Positions 21,596 to 32,790 are shown, counted from the first letter of the stretch. The stretch is 64,000 nucleotides of DNA from Haliclona indistincta (GCA_964017065.1 OZ024786.1:5991781-6055780), one strand, 5' to 3'. The notes: a model not told the origin generated them from the letters alone. Numbers and translations: made by a program.

Positions 21596-22459
21596 TCACA
21601 GATTGGCTTCTTGTGCCATTATACGTTGCAGTATGCCAGCAGCGGCACGCCGTTCTAATGCTGTCGGTGGTGTACTAGCCGGTTGGCTGATCAGTGCTGT
21701 TGGTTCGTGTGTGTGTAATATGTGTGTCTTGCAGCTGCTTTCTTGATGTTGCGTCAGTTTTCCGAGATGGGTTAGCTGATGGCAAACTGGACAGTGGAGC
21801 TGTAAGCCTTCTAGCAGCTGTTGAACAACTGGAGTTACTCTTGTAAAGGATGCCACATCCACAGAGCTATTGCAGTCACAGGATGGACAGCAAAATTCGG
21901 TACGATCACGGATACTGGTAATGCAGCAATCCAAACTGATAAGGTGTCCACATGAAACCTCTAGAGGGCAGTCTACAACTTTGTTACAGACACAGCAGAG
22001 CAGATTGCTTATGTCAACACTCTCAGGCTCTACGAAGAGTTCTGGGTTTAGCTTATTTCCTTCATTGAGACGCTTCCCTGCTACAGCTTTTACATGCTGG
22101 ATGATCAGCGATGGTCGGCCGCCACTTCTCCGCTTGTTCGGTCTTCCCCCAAGCTGCTTGTCTTCTACGGTACTACAGAAATTGCAGTTCTCATCACTAT
22201 TTCTTGTCCACTCAAAGGATCGACAGCTGGTCTCAGTGTACTTATTCTCTTGGTTGCTCTTACTCACTCTTTGTGCTGTCAAGTAGCATCGGTTGCAGAA
22301 TTTGGCAGGATGCACTTCAGGCTGATCTTTGGCTACACTAACATCAAATGCCTCTTCAAGAAGTGTGCTGTACTTTACTGAATTGTATGCAACCCTGCCA
22401 AGTTTGTTAGCACAGATTCTGCAATGCTTTGTGAGGAGCTCAGTGTGTTTGTCATCCAT
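21596..22459 (-). CDS. RAG1 N-terminal-like zinc-binding/RING protein
   Basis: This is an uninterrupted 287-residue frame with a clean ATG. An N-terminal zinc cluster has C13, C16 (HCRICANK), H50, C55 and C58 (VHPAKFCNRC), then W84, C92 and C95. Two GGRP motifs follow at 104-107 and 113-116. A RING domain runs from C155, C158, C170, H172 and C178 to C191 and C194 (CCPSC). A CX2C finger follows (LHCPVCHQL). The order matches the non-core region of vertebrate RAG1, which dimerises and acts as a ubiquitin ligase. One RING zinc ligand position appears to be Ser175. The catalytic core (DDE) is absent and the frame stops after MAQEANL. It could be a mobile-element gene, a host gene or a truncated first exon. 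Direct repeats flank it. Confidence 0.65.
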   Translation of the reverse strand: MDDKHTELLTKHCRICANKLGRVAYNSVKYSTLLEEAFDVSVAKDQPEVHPAKFCNRCYLTAQRVSKSNQENKYTETSCRSFEWTRNSDENCNFCSTVEDKQLGGRPNKRRSGGRPSLIIQHVKAVAGKRLNEGNKLNPELFVEPESVDISNLLCCVCNKVVDCPLEVSCGHLISLDCCITSIRDRTEFCCPSCDCNSSVDVASFTRVTPVVQQLLEGLQLHCPVCHQLTHLGKLTQHQESSCKTHILHTHEPTALISQPASTPPTALERRAAAGILQRIMAQEANL

Positions 22460-23212
22460 ATTGCCTAATTATTTGTTGTAAAAATTGTTGTCAAAACAGC
22501 GTTTGTAAACAGTTCTTAAAAAAACTATAAGCAAGTGTATTCATACTCTAGTACTTACTTTGGATCTTTTAGAGAGATACTAATTCTTGGTACCTCATTC
22601 ATCTGAGGGTACTATATGCGTTGTAGCTGATATGGTATGAGGTGCGGCTAACCGTACTTAAAGCTACTCTCAAAGGAACCATAATAATTATTAATATCTC
22701 TCTCGAAAGAACACATCTTTTGCAAGTCCAAATTCCTCCAATTCATTTAGTTTGACATTGCATACCTGTATTTCCAGTTGTCAGGCAAATTAATTTTCCT
22801 CGTTCTCTAGATCTGCTGCATATGGATTACCACTATGGTCACCCAACGAACTGTTATGTTCATTGCAATGACCTGATCAACTGTGGTGTAGTCTATTGCA
22901 TCATCCTCACTCACTAGTGCCCCAACTTTCAAGTATTCTGCAATCATGACATTAAGAGCACTTAGGTACCATAAACACTGGAGCACTGCTTGATGCTGCA
23001 CTGGCAGCAGCATCATTCCTGCCAATACAATTTACACATACACTTCAGCTGGAAACAAGTGTTGGTTAATGTTATAAGCCTTTGTAGGAGTGACAAAACT
23101 GATGTTAGGCAAAACTGAAAAATTAATGTTAGGCAAAAAAGGAAAAAAAATAACGACGAAGACAAATGGCAAGAGTTAAAGTGTTACATGTAACTGATGT
23201 CTCTGACGTCTC
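22460..23212. other. Upstream region of the RAG1-like gene, no gene seen
   Basis: No supported frame. No RAG-type terminal signal (CACAGTG heptamer with nonamer) or clear inverted end was recognised. Confidence 0.35.
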
Positions 23213-23310
23213 TTAGACTGATGTCTCCCTACCATGTTAGACTGATGCCTCCCTACCATGTTAGACTGATGTCTCCCTACCATGTTAGACTGATGCCTCT
23301 CCATGCAAGA
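23213..23310. repeat. Minisatellite, about four 24-bp units
   Basis: Units start at 23213, 23237, 23261 and 23285 (TTAGACTGATGTCTCCCTAC). Alternating GTC/GCC variants suggest a 48-bp higher-order unit. Confidence 0.9.
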
Positions 23311-23351
23311 CTGTCTCTGTTTCTTCTCTTTCTTGAGTAGGGTATGGGAGC

Positions 23352-23505
23352 CTATAAATTGAAATTATAGAAAAATTAAACAATGATGAAGATATTCTCA
23401 TTTTGATTGACTGCAATTCAAATTTAACTGCGCTTGCAAACAGTCCATTTAAATCACTGCTCTACGTTGCAAATCAAACTATTAGAGAGGCATTCCAGAT
23501 CTACA
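23352..23505. repeat. Direct repeat flanking the RAG1-like gene, right copy
   Basis: Homologous to 21216-21429 in the same orientation, from AAATTAAACAATGATGAAGA to GGCATTCCAGATCT. The two copies are 1.9 kb apart and bracket the RAG1-like frame. Confidence 0.65.
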
Positions 23506-24831
23506 CAGTTTTTAAACATCAGCCATCTAGGATTGATCAGATAATTTTTCAGAGCTGAAAGCTCTCTTTGGTGAGTCTAAAGTGGTTTCTATAAAGTGTT
23601 AAACCAAAATTCCAGCCCACACGATTGAATAGAGCGAAGATAGTTTGAATCACAGTCATCCCTCCATACCAATCACAGATATTTACCTTTCATCTAAAAG
23701 TTCATCCAAATTGTTACCTTCAGAAGGGAAATCTCATCTTTCTGTGCCTTTGCAGTTGCAGGGAAAGACAAAGAGATTAATCTTCTTAAATTCATACCAC
23801 ATGTAAATTATTAAACATTTACTGTACTAAAAATTTCTTTATTATACTAAAAATTTCTATTGACATGATTGTGTTTACCATCCGCAACCCTCAAACATTT
23901 GCTTTGAGGGTTAAAGAGCTATTAAAGGACGGAGCAAAACGAACGCAACCGATTTTTGACCAAGCAAATCATGTCTGGTGTTTTATGTATTGTTGCAAAT
24001 AGAAAATATCCTTTGACTTGACTGAAGCGGGAACTTGCCCAAATAGAGGTCTAAAACAGCAAAATGACATTTAAATCGGGATCGGTTATCCTAGTGAATT
24101 GGGAGAGCCGCAGGGGTAGCTGGAAAACACGGAAAGCTGAATCAAGCTTTTCTGATAGTACAGAATGCTGTAAACATGGACAGCTGTCAGCTGGGTGGGT
24201 ACATATAAAGTCAAATGCGTTGCAGTTGACACTTATTGGAGTTCGCTTGCAAATGAATTTCACAGACAAGTCAGGGTTAAGGATGATGTTCATAATCTCT
24301 GAAGTTGTTAACAACTTGTGATTCTGGAAGTAAATGGGTAGCTCGAAACAGTTATGAAGCATCATCTTTGAGGGACCTGCTCTTCCTGTACATGTACAAA
24401 GCAGCAACAGAATCATATACAATGCACATCAAAGCAGCTGATATGAATGTTGGAAACAACTTTGAAGTTCAAATATTGCACAACCTACAAGTGGTTAAGG
24501 GGGATTGTCTGAAATATGTTTTTATGATGTCATAAATATTTTTCACAGGCACTCAAGATGAAGATTAGTGAAAAAAATTTGTGGTAAAATTGAGGCTCCC
24601 ATAGCAACACAAATATATCATTTTTTGTAATTAGACTTCTATGACCCCCGTCCAAGCCCAGTTAAATCTCAATTGTTTTATTTGCACAATGAACTAACTC
24701 AGTTGTCTTGCAGAGATATTTTATAAACTAACTGAGCTACTTATTGAAAGATATGATTAATTCCAAAAGGCAGAATTACTTAGTTCCTACTATTTATTTA
24801 CGGTATTACCTTTTGGCCTTTCCACAGCTTG
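23506..24831. other. No recognised gene; one long minus frame
   Basis: A minus frame at 24051-24422 is open for 123 codons but carries no motif I recognise. A plus frame overlaps it. Neither can be supported. Confidence 0.3.
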
Positions 24832-25128
24832 CTATATATTCACCAAACTACTCCGCCCATTAGTAAAATATTGGCAAAGACAGGGAATAAGAATGGTGGT
24901 ATAAAATGTTGACACAAACATTTCATTGTCACCTAGTGGAGTGGGTGATGGTTCGCGGTCAGCACCGGTATTAGATTGCTGTTGTTGGTACTCTTCCTCA
25001 GATAGCTTAAGATACTTGAGCACTGCATGTGCCTTTGCCTCCAGGTCAGAGTATTTCCTCTTTCTAAACTTGGTCGAAGACTTGGCCATAACCAGACTTT
25101 TGGCAGTCATTCTTTCGACCCAATTCAC
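24832..25128 (-). CDS. Short basic protein or exon, unrecognised
   Basis: The frame includes KFRKRKYSDLEAKAHAVLKY followed by a Glu/Gln-rich stretch (LSEEEYQQQQ) and SPTPLGDNE. The first 65 residues look protein-like, with a basic/helical region. The tail is probably intronic. No family recognised. Confidence 0.35.
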   Translation of the reverse strand: MNWVERMTAKSLVMAKSSTKFRKRKYSDLEAKAHAVLKYLKLSEEEYQQQQSNTGADREPSPTPLGDNEMFVSTFYTTILIPCLCQYFTNGRSSLVNI

Positions 25129-25384
25129 TTGAGCCTAGGCCAAGTTCTCCAAATTTACTCAAAGTAGTGCTAACAGTGTTTCACTTGTTGCTTTTGGGGT
25201 AAACAAGGCCACATACGGTACACTTTGCCAGTAGTGCTTGCTGGTTTCAATGTTTGCCTTTTTTACCAGAAACCAGCTTTTACAGTGACACTCACAGTAA
25301 CTACTACAGTATTTTTATGAATATGATTAATTAAACTTGTTACTGACACATAGGAGCCGGCCGGCTCAATAGGCAACCCATTGA

Positions 25385-25830
25385 ATGTTGCTTTTTTTGG
25401 GCATGTGTGCTTCCTTAGAAATCGTACTGTGTATCATGGCAACCCAATACAACTTCATCACTGAGCCTCCAAAGAGTCGTTTCTGTCCTATTTGCTTTGA
25501 GCTACTAACAGAGCTATACCAGATCGTGAAGTGTGGCCATCATGTTTGTCAGCAGTGCCACACTCAGCTTCTCACTAGTGGCGAGAAGGAGTGTCCAGTA
25601 TGTTGGGAACCTGATGCTCTCTCCAGCGCTCATCTTGATAAATTCTTCCAGCGTGAGATTAATGACCTCAAATTTCGCTGCTAGCACCACAAGGAAGGCT
25701 GTAAGTGGACAGGAGAAGTGAGGGACCTCCAAAGCCATCTTGATCCTCACTTCCTCTTGTAGCCACAAGAGGAAGTGTGACTACATCCTCCTGTCTTGCT
25801 CCTTTCGTTGTGGTGAGTTAGTGTAGGATA
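25385..25830 (+). pseudogene. TRAF-like RING and zinc-finger gene, broken
   Basis: The frame from the second Met (about 25437, MATQYNFITEP) carries a RING: FCPICFELL, CGHHVCQQC and ECPVCWE. It ends LKFRC at a TAG at 25682. The same frame continues as a TRAF-type finger, HHKEGCKWTGEVRDL with SHLDP. A frameshift near 25755 then leads to KRKCDYILLSCSFRCGE and a GTGAGT donor. TRAF proteins relay TNF-receptor-type signals, and the RING acts with E2 enzymes. One stop and one frameshift disable this copy. A second, unlinked TRAF-finger fragment is at 57562-57783. Confidence 0.65.
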
Positions 25831-26467
25831 ACTTGTTGTCATGGTAATAGTTGGCATGGAGAATTCAGTGGAGGGTTGTGTTATAGTTGGTGTGAGGTAG
25901 ACTGTGGCTTTTATTATTATTAATGGCTTTACAGCATACACAAATAGTAAACTGATTGACTAGTAGCAATTTCTGCTACTAGCCTAACTTAGCTACATGA
26001 TACAAAGATTTTCAAAGTTCACATTTTGCACACGGACAGAAGAAATGAAAAGTATAGGGATTATCTGATAGGAAATGCACATGAAAATGAGACCAAACGA
26101 ATTGAGTGATTTTTATTTTAATGATGAGGTAAGGTCAATTGGGGGAAGAAAATTCCATTATCTAGGTAATCGATTAATATAGAGAGTAGATGGGACCAGG
26201 TTGTTCTGTATCTGCAGGATAATGTGCTTGTTGCGCATAGTCAAACGATAGTTAAACCTTTCATCCGAGAGGGTTGCACGCTTCTATGTCATCATAATAA
26301 AAGATGATTTGGAAGCTGCCGCTTGTGGAGCCAAAAATATAACGAGAGGAAAAGTAACGGTCATCACACGCGTCGCGTCATACATGAACTAATTATGGCT
26401 TCTGTGATCGTGTTCAACCTGTAAAATACATTGTAAAATAACTTATTTGCTAATGAGCTTGCCTGCT
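25831..26467. other. No gene seen
   Basis: No supported frame. The stretch probably includes intron remnants of the TRAF-like gene and AT-rich spacer. Confidence 0.35.
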
Positions 26468-27098
26468 TTAGTATGTATAGTAAAAATTATGGCTAATGGA
26501 CGGCACTCCCTGATGGTACTGGTTGTTGAAAATAGCCAGTTCCTTCTCCCTTTGGCCTGCTTCTGCCATTGCCGCGACTAGAAGATTTTTCATTGCCACA
26601 CTTAGAAATTGTTCAGTGCGCTGGGATAGATCTTTCCTCATGCTCGGAATACCCATTGTGGTCAGAATATGTTCTAATCTGGCATTGCCTCCTCCTGATG
26701 ACATCTGCCCAAGAACTGCAGCCAAGTTGATATGCCATTTTTTGCTGCAGCTGGTGGAGTTCGTGATACGTCTGGATGAATTGATTGTGAACTCCACTTA
26801 ACATTTGCTACACTTGGCTAATAGAACAACTGCATGCTAGGCCAATGTGTGATAGCTCTCCTTCTAGCACAAAGTACCCCCCACATTGAGCACTGTGTGA
26901 TGTCAATTCTTTGACTGCCTTCGATAGTTCTCCCATATTCATTATTCTGCTGCCTGGAATACATACTGCCTGCTCTGGATTCTCTTTGCTTGTTTGCCAT
27001 TTAGCAGCATTAGCTGATTTTACTTGACGTCTCCTCTTTTCACTCACACGACCAAAGACTCTTACTTTATCTGTGATAAAGCTGTCGGTGTAGTTCAC
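26468..27098 (-). pseudogene. Mutator-like transposase remnant
   Basis: Two minus frames carry motifs in the order seen in animal Mutator-like transposases. The first has SRIMNMGELSKAVKELTSHS followed by GGYFVLEGE. The second has INLAAVLGQMSSGGGNARLE, then AEAGQREKELAI and YHQGVPSI. In intact relatives the VDGGW motif with the first catalytic Asp follows directly, but here the sequence diverges at about 26490. A TAA-type stop and a frameshift near 26800 separate the halves. Zinc-ligand cysteines after GLACSC are degraded. Confidence 0.6.
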
Positions 27099-28930
27099 CT
27101 ATTGTATACACATATTTATAATGCTTTTATCATTATAAAATACTATACATGGCTTACCTCAGACCTTGGGTGCTTGGCAACTGGGGGTCGTTCTGAAAAG
27201 AACGGGTTGGTAACTCTCTGAGTGGTTCTCTCTCCTTTTTCATCTGTAGCAGCTGATTGCTTGAGTTTCCCGCGTATCATAACACGTGGGCAGACTAAAC
27301 ATTATTCATTGCATGCAGGCCTGTCAATGTTTACAGAGAAAAACTGATAATTTCGTGAATATTAAATACCCCACCCGCCACCTTAAGTACAAGTACAATT
27401 AAACTGATAGGTGTCTCGTTTTGGCAGTTCCTCTACGCTTTTTTATTTTGGATACTGCTTCAGACATGGCGATTGCTGGCAGACGCGACAGTACAGTATA
27501 CAGGTAATCATGAACTAAATGACGACCGTCACGTGTGAGTCTTGACTTACGAGTTGAGGTGGATCAGGGAGGAGATTGTCACAGCAAAAAGAAACGAGTT
27601 GGTAGATGTAATCCGGCTCGGTGGACCAATATGTTGAGTCTTCTCCCCGATGGAGCAGGATAGAAAATTGCTCTGTAGTCACCCGAACCATGCACAACAA
27701 ATTATTGGACTGTAATGATTATTATAATTGAATTCATAGTTATGGAGTGAATGAGCAACCAACAATCGTCCTCATTAGTGAGTAACCTTTTTTGTGGACT
27801 AATCGCAACTTGTGGTTGTGGAGCAGTCAAATCTTGTTTGGAAAGATGTCAATATTTATTGTCATGTATGGTCCAAAATAATCACCACAGCACACCTGAT
27901 GGTTCAGAGAGTCCCTCTTTTTGATCAGCTTCAATTGAGCCCCAATTGCCTTCACCATTGATATTATTTGTTGATCTGGCAACAGGAGAAATGTCTCTGA
28001 ACTTGACCTTTTGAATCACTAACAACTGCGGCAACATGCATTCGAATTTCGTAACCTAATTACAAAAGAGGTTTTTGCAGTGGTATTTATACAGCTGATA
28101 CAATTAATATTATGTTATAAGACTATCGACTTATTTACTAGTTAATTGCTTTCAATTTCACTATTATTGCTGTTGATAAAACAATTATTATCAGTTAAGT
28201 TAACACTTCTTGTGTACAAGTTTTAGAAAAATAAAAGGATACCACTGTAAATCTAGATTTTTTATCATACTCTGTGATTTCGAGCCTGACAATGTGGTCT
28301 AGGGCTGTGGAATTGACCTTACTAGCAATTCTGTGAACAACAGAATACTAATCAGTGTGACAACTGCCATACGAACTGGGAAGCCTCAGATTGATCCATT
28401 GACAAAGTTCGGCAATTTGTGAGACTGAACTCCACATACTTAAGTGGCCTGTTCCGTTCTTAACTCTACTATACATCGGAGTAAAAAGTTCTTAACTCGA
28501 TGATTTCATATAATAGCAGAATCTCCATACCGCTTCCTGGATGGGCCGGCGGTTGCAGCTGCCGCTGGTGGTTCGGAGAAATTCCTAACATTCTTCCGTT
28601 GTACTACATGCCCGCCATACAGCATTTACTAATAGTGGCAACGTCAAGAAATATTGGTCAGCTTGATATATACTTATAAAAAAGTTGGATATCAACTGCA
28701 TTGCTGATTGATCTAGAATATCTTCAGATCTAGAGTTGTCCATTTCTGCCGAACATAAACAATGGGATCGTTTGGCATTTAGCAATAGCTCATACTCCAC
28801 CCGGTTCTCTACTCCCAGGAGCCAGAATACATCCTGAAAAGGTTACACATGACTATTGACACATATCAAGCCTACAGGCGAAAACCAACTGATCGGTTTA
28901 TAGACTAGACTTTTTTTTCAAAATTCCACA
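27099..28930. other. No gene seen
   Basis: Spacer of 1.8 kb with only short frames on both strands. None has a motif or splice context that I can support. Confidence 0.4.
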
Positions 28931-29060
28931 CATTGGAGGCATTTTAGAGGAAAAGTTGGCAGATAGCATTTTCTGACCCAGTTTTTCATGCTGAATTCAA
29001 ATATGCTGTCTGCCAAAGCAGCTGAAACATTGTTTAATAGTTAATAGCAAATTTTTATTT

Positions 29061-29780
29061 TTAATGATATTCATTGTAAACAACGTGGTTATAACAAGTA
29101 AAATGATTGTCACACAATTCATTTCCATGGTTACATGTGCAGTCTCTTGCGCAGTTCAAGTTTGCCTTTTTACACCTGCAACATAAAGTTTTATATCCAG
29201 TTTTGCACTTGCATGCTTCTTTGCAGGATTCTGGTACTGGTGCAACATAGGCTTTTGTGTTCCTTCTTCCAACCCATGCTTTCTGTATTTGGTATCGTGG
29301 GATAGGCCAAATGAGCTTGCCTCCATACTGCTGCTTGATAATGAGCACGTTGAATGTGAAAGTAAAGAGCATCACTAGTCGGCTGCAGCGATTCTGGCGA
29401 CAGTGTCTTGTTAAAAAGTATCAATCTTGCTTCATTGGTATTTCTCACACTAAAGTTTGCAGATAAACTGCTCAGTATTCTGTATTGTCTCAGCTGTCAA
29501 TTCACCTTTTCCTAAGTTTTCCAAAAGACGATGATGTGTCTGAAAAGTCTTCCAAGCAGACTTCTTACTATGGCCAGCAATGTATGATGTAGTGTCACAG
29601 CCAGTCAATGCATGGAATGCTGGAAGTAACTGAATTGTAAGCCATAATTTTATGACTAACTATACAGTGTATTTCATGGATGGGAATATATTGCCTCTTC
29701 TTAGCTGTCCCTGTTTTGAACCCAAGCTGGGTGCAAGTCATTCTATGGAAGTGACCTAAGAGCAAAGCAATGACATACAC
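29061..29780 (-). pseudogene. HALTGCDTTS-family C-terminal half, left arm
   Basis: This is the mirror copy of the segment in the right arm. It contains KRQYIPIHEIHC, SPESLQPTSDALYFHIQRA, AAVWRQAHLAYPTIPNTES and a terminal Cys-rich block (CKCKTGYKTLCCRCKKANLN, CARDCTCNHGNELC). The Cys-rich end resembles the zinc-binding tail of this uncharacterised family. Stops and frame changes break the coding. The upstream part of the gene is absent from this arm, which suggests it arose by inverted duplication of the right arm. Confidence 0.55.
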
Positions 29781-29893
29781 TGCACCACTATTTTGTCTGT
29801 GTTGTTTTTAGAACTATTCTGGTGTCTTGTCTCTTCATGTTGTGCTTCAAGTGGTCCTGTGTCTATATCTGAGTGAGATGATTCAACCGTTAC

Positions 29894-30834
29894 ATGTCCA
29901 TCAAGTCTTTCTGCTGCGCTGTGGACATGCAGAATGCCACTCTCATCCTTGATGGCCAGGCACTTATACTAGCTATTGGCAAGCCAACAGGACTTGTAAC
30001 ATTTGGAGATTTTGTTAATGCTTTTGTACAGTCAGAACCACTTGAAGCACGACATGAAGAGACAGACACCAGAATAGTTCTAAAAACCACACAGATAAAA
30101 TAGTGGTGCAGTGTATGTCATTGCTTTGCTCTTAGGTCACTTCCATAGAATTACTTGTACCCAGCTTTGGTTCAAAACAGGGACAGCTAAGAAGAGGCAA
30201 TATATTCCCATCCATGAAATACACTGTAGTTAGTCACTGCTTACAATTCAGTTACTTCCAGCATTCCATGCATTGACTGGCTGTGACACTACATCATACA
30301 TTGCTGGCCATAGTAAGAAGTCTGCTTGGAAGACTTTTCAGACACATCATCGTCTTTTGGAAAACTTAGGAAAAGGTGAATTGACAGCTGAGACAATACA
30401 GAATACTGAGCAGTTTATCTGCAAACTTTAGTGTGAGAAATACCAATGAAGCAAGATTAATTGATACTTTTTAATAAGACACTGTCGCCAGAATCGCTGC
30501 AGCCGACTAGTGATGCTCTTTACTTTCTCATTCAACGTGCTCATTATCAAGCAGCAGTATGGAGGCAAGCTCATTTGGCCTATCCCACGATACCAAATAC
30601 AGAAAGCATGGGTTGGAAGATGGAAGAAGGAACACAAAAGCCTATGTTGCACCAGTGCCAGAATCCTGCAAAGAAGCATGCAAGTGCAAAACTGGATGTA
30701 AAACTTTTTTATGTTGCAGGTGTAAAAAGGCAAACTTGAACTGCGCAAGAGACTGCACATGTAACCATGGAAATGAATTGTGTGACAATCATTTTACTTG
30801 TTATAACCACGTTGTTTACAATGAATATCATTAA
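29894..30834 (+). pseudogene. HEETDTRIVL / GCDTTS-family C-terminal half, right arm
   Basis: The spacer and right arm read through in the plus direction. The order is LAIGKPTGLVTFGDFVNAF, HEETDTRIVL, a break, then VIALLLGHFHR and TAKKRQYIPIHEIHC, FHALTGCDTTSYIAGHSKKS, and SPESLQPTSDALYF. It ends in a Cys-rich block to 30834. This matches a large uncharacterised transposon-linked protein family of cnidarians and sponges in which an HEEADTR motif is followed by a DTDV motif, a GTG..R(Y/F)I..HEI motif and FH..TGCDTTS. The DTDV segment appears lost. Several stops and shifts make it a pseudogene. Confidence 0.6.
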
Positions 30835-30956
30835 AAATAAAAATTTGCATTAAAAAATGTTTCAGCTGCTTTGGCAGACAGCATATTTGAATTCAGCATG
30901 AAAAACTGGGTCAGAAAATGCTATCTGCCAACTTTTCCTCTAAAATGCCTCCAATG

Positions 30957-31774
30957 TTTTTATCATTGTAAAATACCAAAAAATTGACCTGTCTATTATG
31001 ACTAGTTTAATAAGAAGCCGACTAACCTTTTTTGGTAAAGTAGTGGATGTCTTCAGGGGGAAAATATCGGAATGTGTAGGAGAGTGGATTCGTTTGACAG
31101 TGACAGGACGAGTCAGAGAGTAAGAAAATGAGCGCCCAGCGCACTTGGCGACTGGGAGTAGATCAACGTCTAACAGGGCACAGCATGAGAACATGTATAA
31201 CTGCCACATAGTACAAATGTGATTCTAACCATTACAACACCGATTCTAATTCTAACACGGAAAACCTTCTTAGTTAGCAGCAGATACAACTCTCTTTTCA
31301 GCTGAAAATGTACTGTGAGCTGTATGGGTTACTGGGATAGAACTTTCCTTATTAAAATGTTTTTATCAACCTAAGCAAGGTGACGGATCATGCTGCTCTT
31401 GTCTTTTGCTTCTTCTTTCAGGTTTGCTCCCATATTTTTTATAATTTATAATGTCTTTGAGCAACTTGTTTATGTGCTCGTTATGTAGATCGCAGGGAAG
31501 ATTGTGCCCTGACCCTCTATTTGTGTTCACAAATCGATTCAATTTCAGCTGGTGCTCTCAGCGCAGCACTACCCTCTCTAGACAGCTTTCGCATAATACC
31601 ATAACGCCAGGACATGTCAACAAAAGCCAGCCAACGTGTTTGAATAATCTGAACAAGACAACAAATGAATTTGAAACGAATATTGGAATGTCTTGTTCAC
31701 TCTTTATGAGGACTGTGTTTGTGCACAGGATATGGGTATGCAATATAATATTGAAAAGACTAGTATCTGCACAG
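30957..31774. other. No supported gene
   Basis: A plus frame at 31451-31786 (111 codons) is Ser/Thr/Asn-rich without motifs. Its end overlaps the hAT remnant on the other strand and is probably its shadow. Confidence 0.35.
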
Positions 31775-32037
31775 TTTAGGGTTTAGATAAGCTCTTTGTG
31801 GTGACACTACTTGTCCACTCTTGCTAAAAAAGCGTTCAGACGGTGAACTCATAGCTGGAATGCAAACATATTTTTCACAACTCTTAGAAGCAGAAGGTAA
31901 TTGGATTTTCTCCACATCAATGGGTCTTCCTCTTCATCTAATTCTGGTTGCACAAGACAACGATCAAGCTCAGAAGTGATAAAGTGATAAAGTGAATATT
32001 GGTCAAGTGAATCTGCAGTGTTATCTTCAATAAACAC
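31775..32037 (-). pseudogene. hAT transposase C-terminal dimerisation domain remnant
   Basis: The minus frame reads SELDRCLVQPELDEEEDPLM then W, then a degraded stretch. After a shift it reads IPAMSSPSERFFSKSGQVVS followed by PQRAYLNP. The order (acidic DPL-W motif, then S(S/A)PSER.FS..G..(V)SP.R) is the signature of the hAT C-terminal dimerisation region. A stop and a frameshift separate the parts. No DDE core or ends were found nearby. Confidence 0.6.
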
Positions 32038-32201
32038 TCAAGAGTACATTTCTTTGTAGAGGAATTTAAGGGGTAACTAAGGTGATTTTTTTGTTCTGTT
32101 TAATATTTCATTTATCAATAGATAATGGTGTTTAGACAACGTACAAGTTTTAGCAACCTAGAATAAACAGTACCAGAGTTACAGCAAGTTAAACAACGTA
32201 T

Positions 32202-32252
32202 GTACGCCCACGTGCAATTAAGTACGCCCACGTGCAATTAAGTACGCCCACG
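32202..32252. repeat. Short tandem repeat, 20-bp unit
   Basis: GTACGCCCACGTGCAATTAA is repeated about 2.5 times. Each unit contains the E-box-like palindrome CACGTG. Confidence 0.9.
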
Positions 32253-32594
32253 CACTGTTTTCTACATTTTGGTGTTTGTGGAGCAGAAAACGTGCATAGC
32301 CGTTTGTCTTACTGGAGGATTTGCGCTGGCTATTCGTAAGTACTTATTTTGGATGTATTGCTCCAGCCTTTTCTCGCCAATTGACCTAAACCTCATCAGA
32401 TCGTTGTACTGCCCTTTCTGTTGCTTGCTTTGCTACTAACACATTCCGCAGACCTTGATTCTCCTGCCTATCAAAACACATGCCATGGTTTGAAATGACA
32501 GCATGCATGTTTGTATGTACCTTTCTGTCCTTGCTAGTCGGTCTGTGCGAGAACACTGTGGCTTCACGGTGTTCCGGTAAAACTGATGAGTCAA

Positions 32595-32790
32595 ATTACT
32601 CCACATATAGCTTGCAAAGCCATGTGATTGCCATGCACTCTCTGCTAGGATGTACAATAGCATGCTTGGCATCCTTGTTGATCTTCATCTCGTGGCATTC
32701 GTCCAATGCCACACCGTGCCATTCTGTTTTGATGAAGCGGACACTGAAGCTGCCCTCTCTGAGGTGTTTTAGGACAGTGTTTGTCAGGTG
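32595..32790 (-). pseudogene. DECHEMKINKDAK-family fragment, copy 2
   Basis: Reads TEWHGVALDECHEMKINKDA followed by HPSRECMAI on the minus strand, matching copy 1 at 10296-10574. A stop follows the segment (LYVE*). It is part of the same duplicated block as the BEL-like fragment 80-270 bp to its right. Confidence 0.5.

Larger units (their letters stand above)
28931..30956. repeat. Large inverted duplication, arms about 925 bp
   Basis: The left arm, 28931-29858, is the near-perfect reverse complement of the right arm, 30034-30956, with a unique spacer of about 175 bp. The outer borders are CATTGGAGGCATTTTAGAGG on the left and its complement on the right. Differences are single-base changes and small indels, so the event is fairly recent. 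Both arms carry the same gene segment in divergent orientation. Confidence 0.9.

Noticed and set aside
22460..23212. Search for RAG-type terminal signals beside the RAG1-like gene
   Set aside because: No heptamer/nonamer-like pair or matching inverted ends could be found by eye.
24051..24535. Long frames on both strands
   Set aside because: Overlapping frames on opposite strands with no motif in either; cannot decide that either is real.
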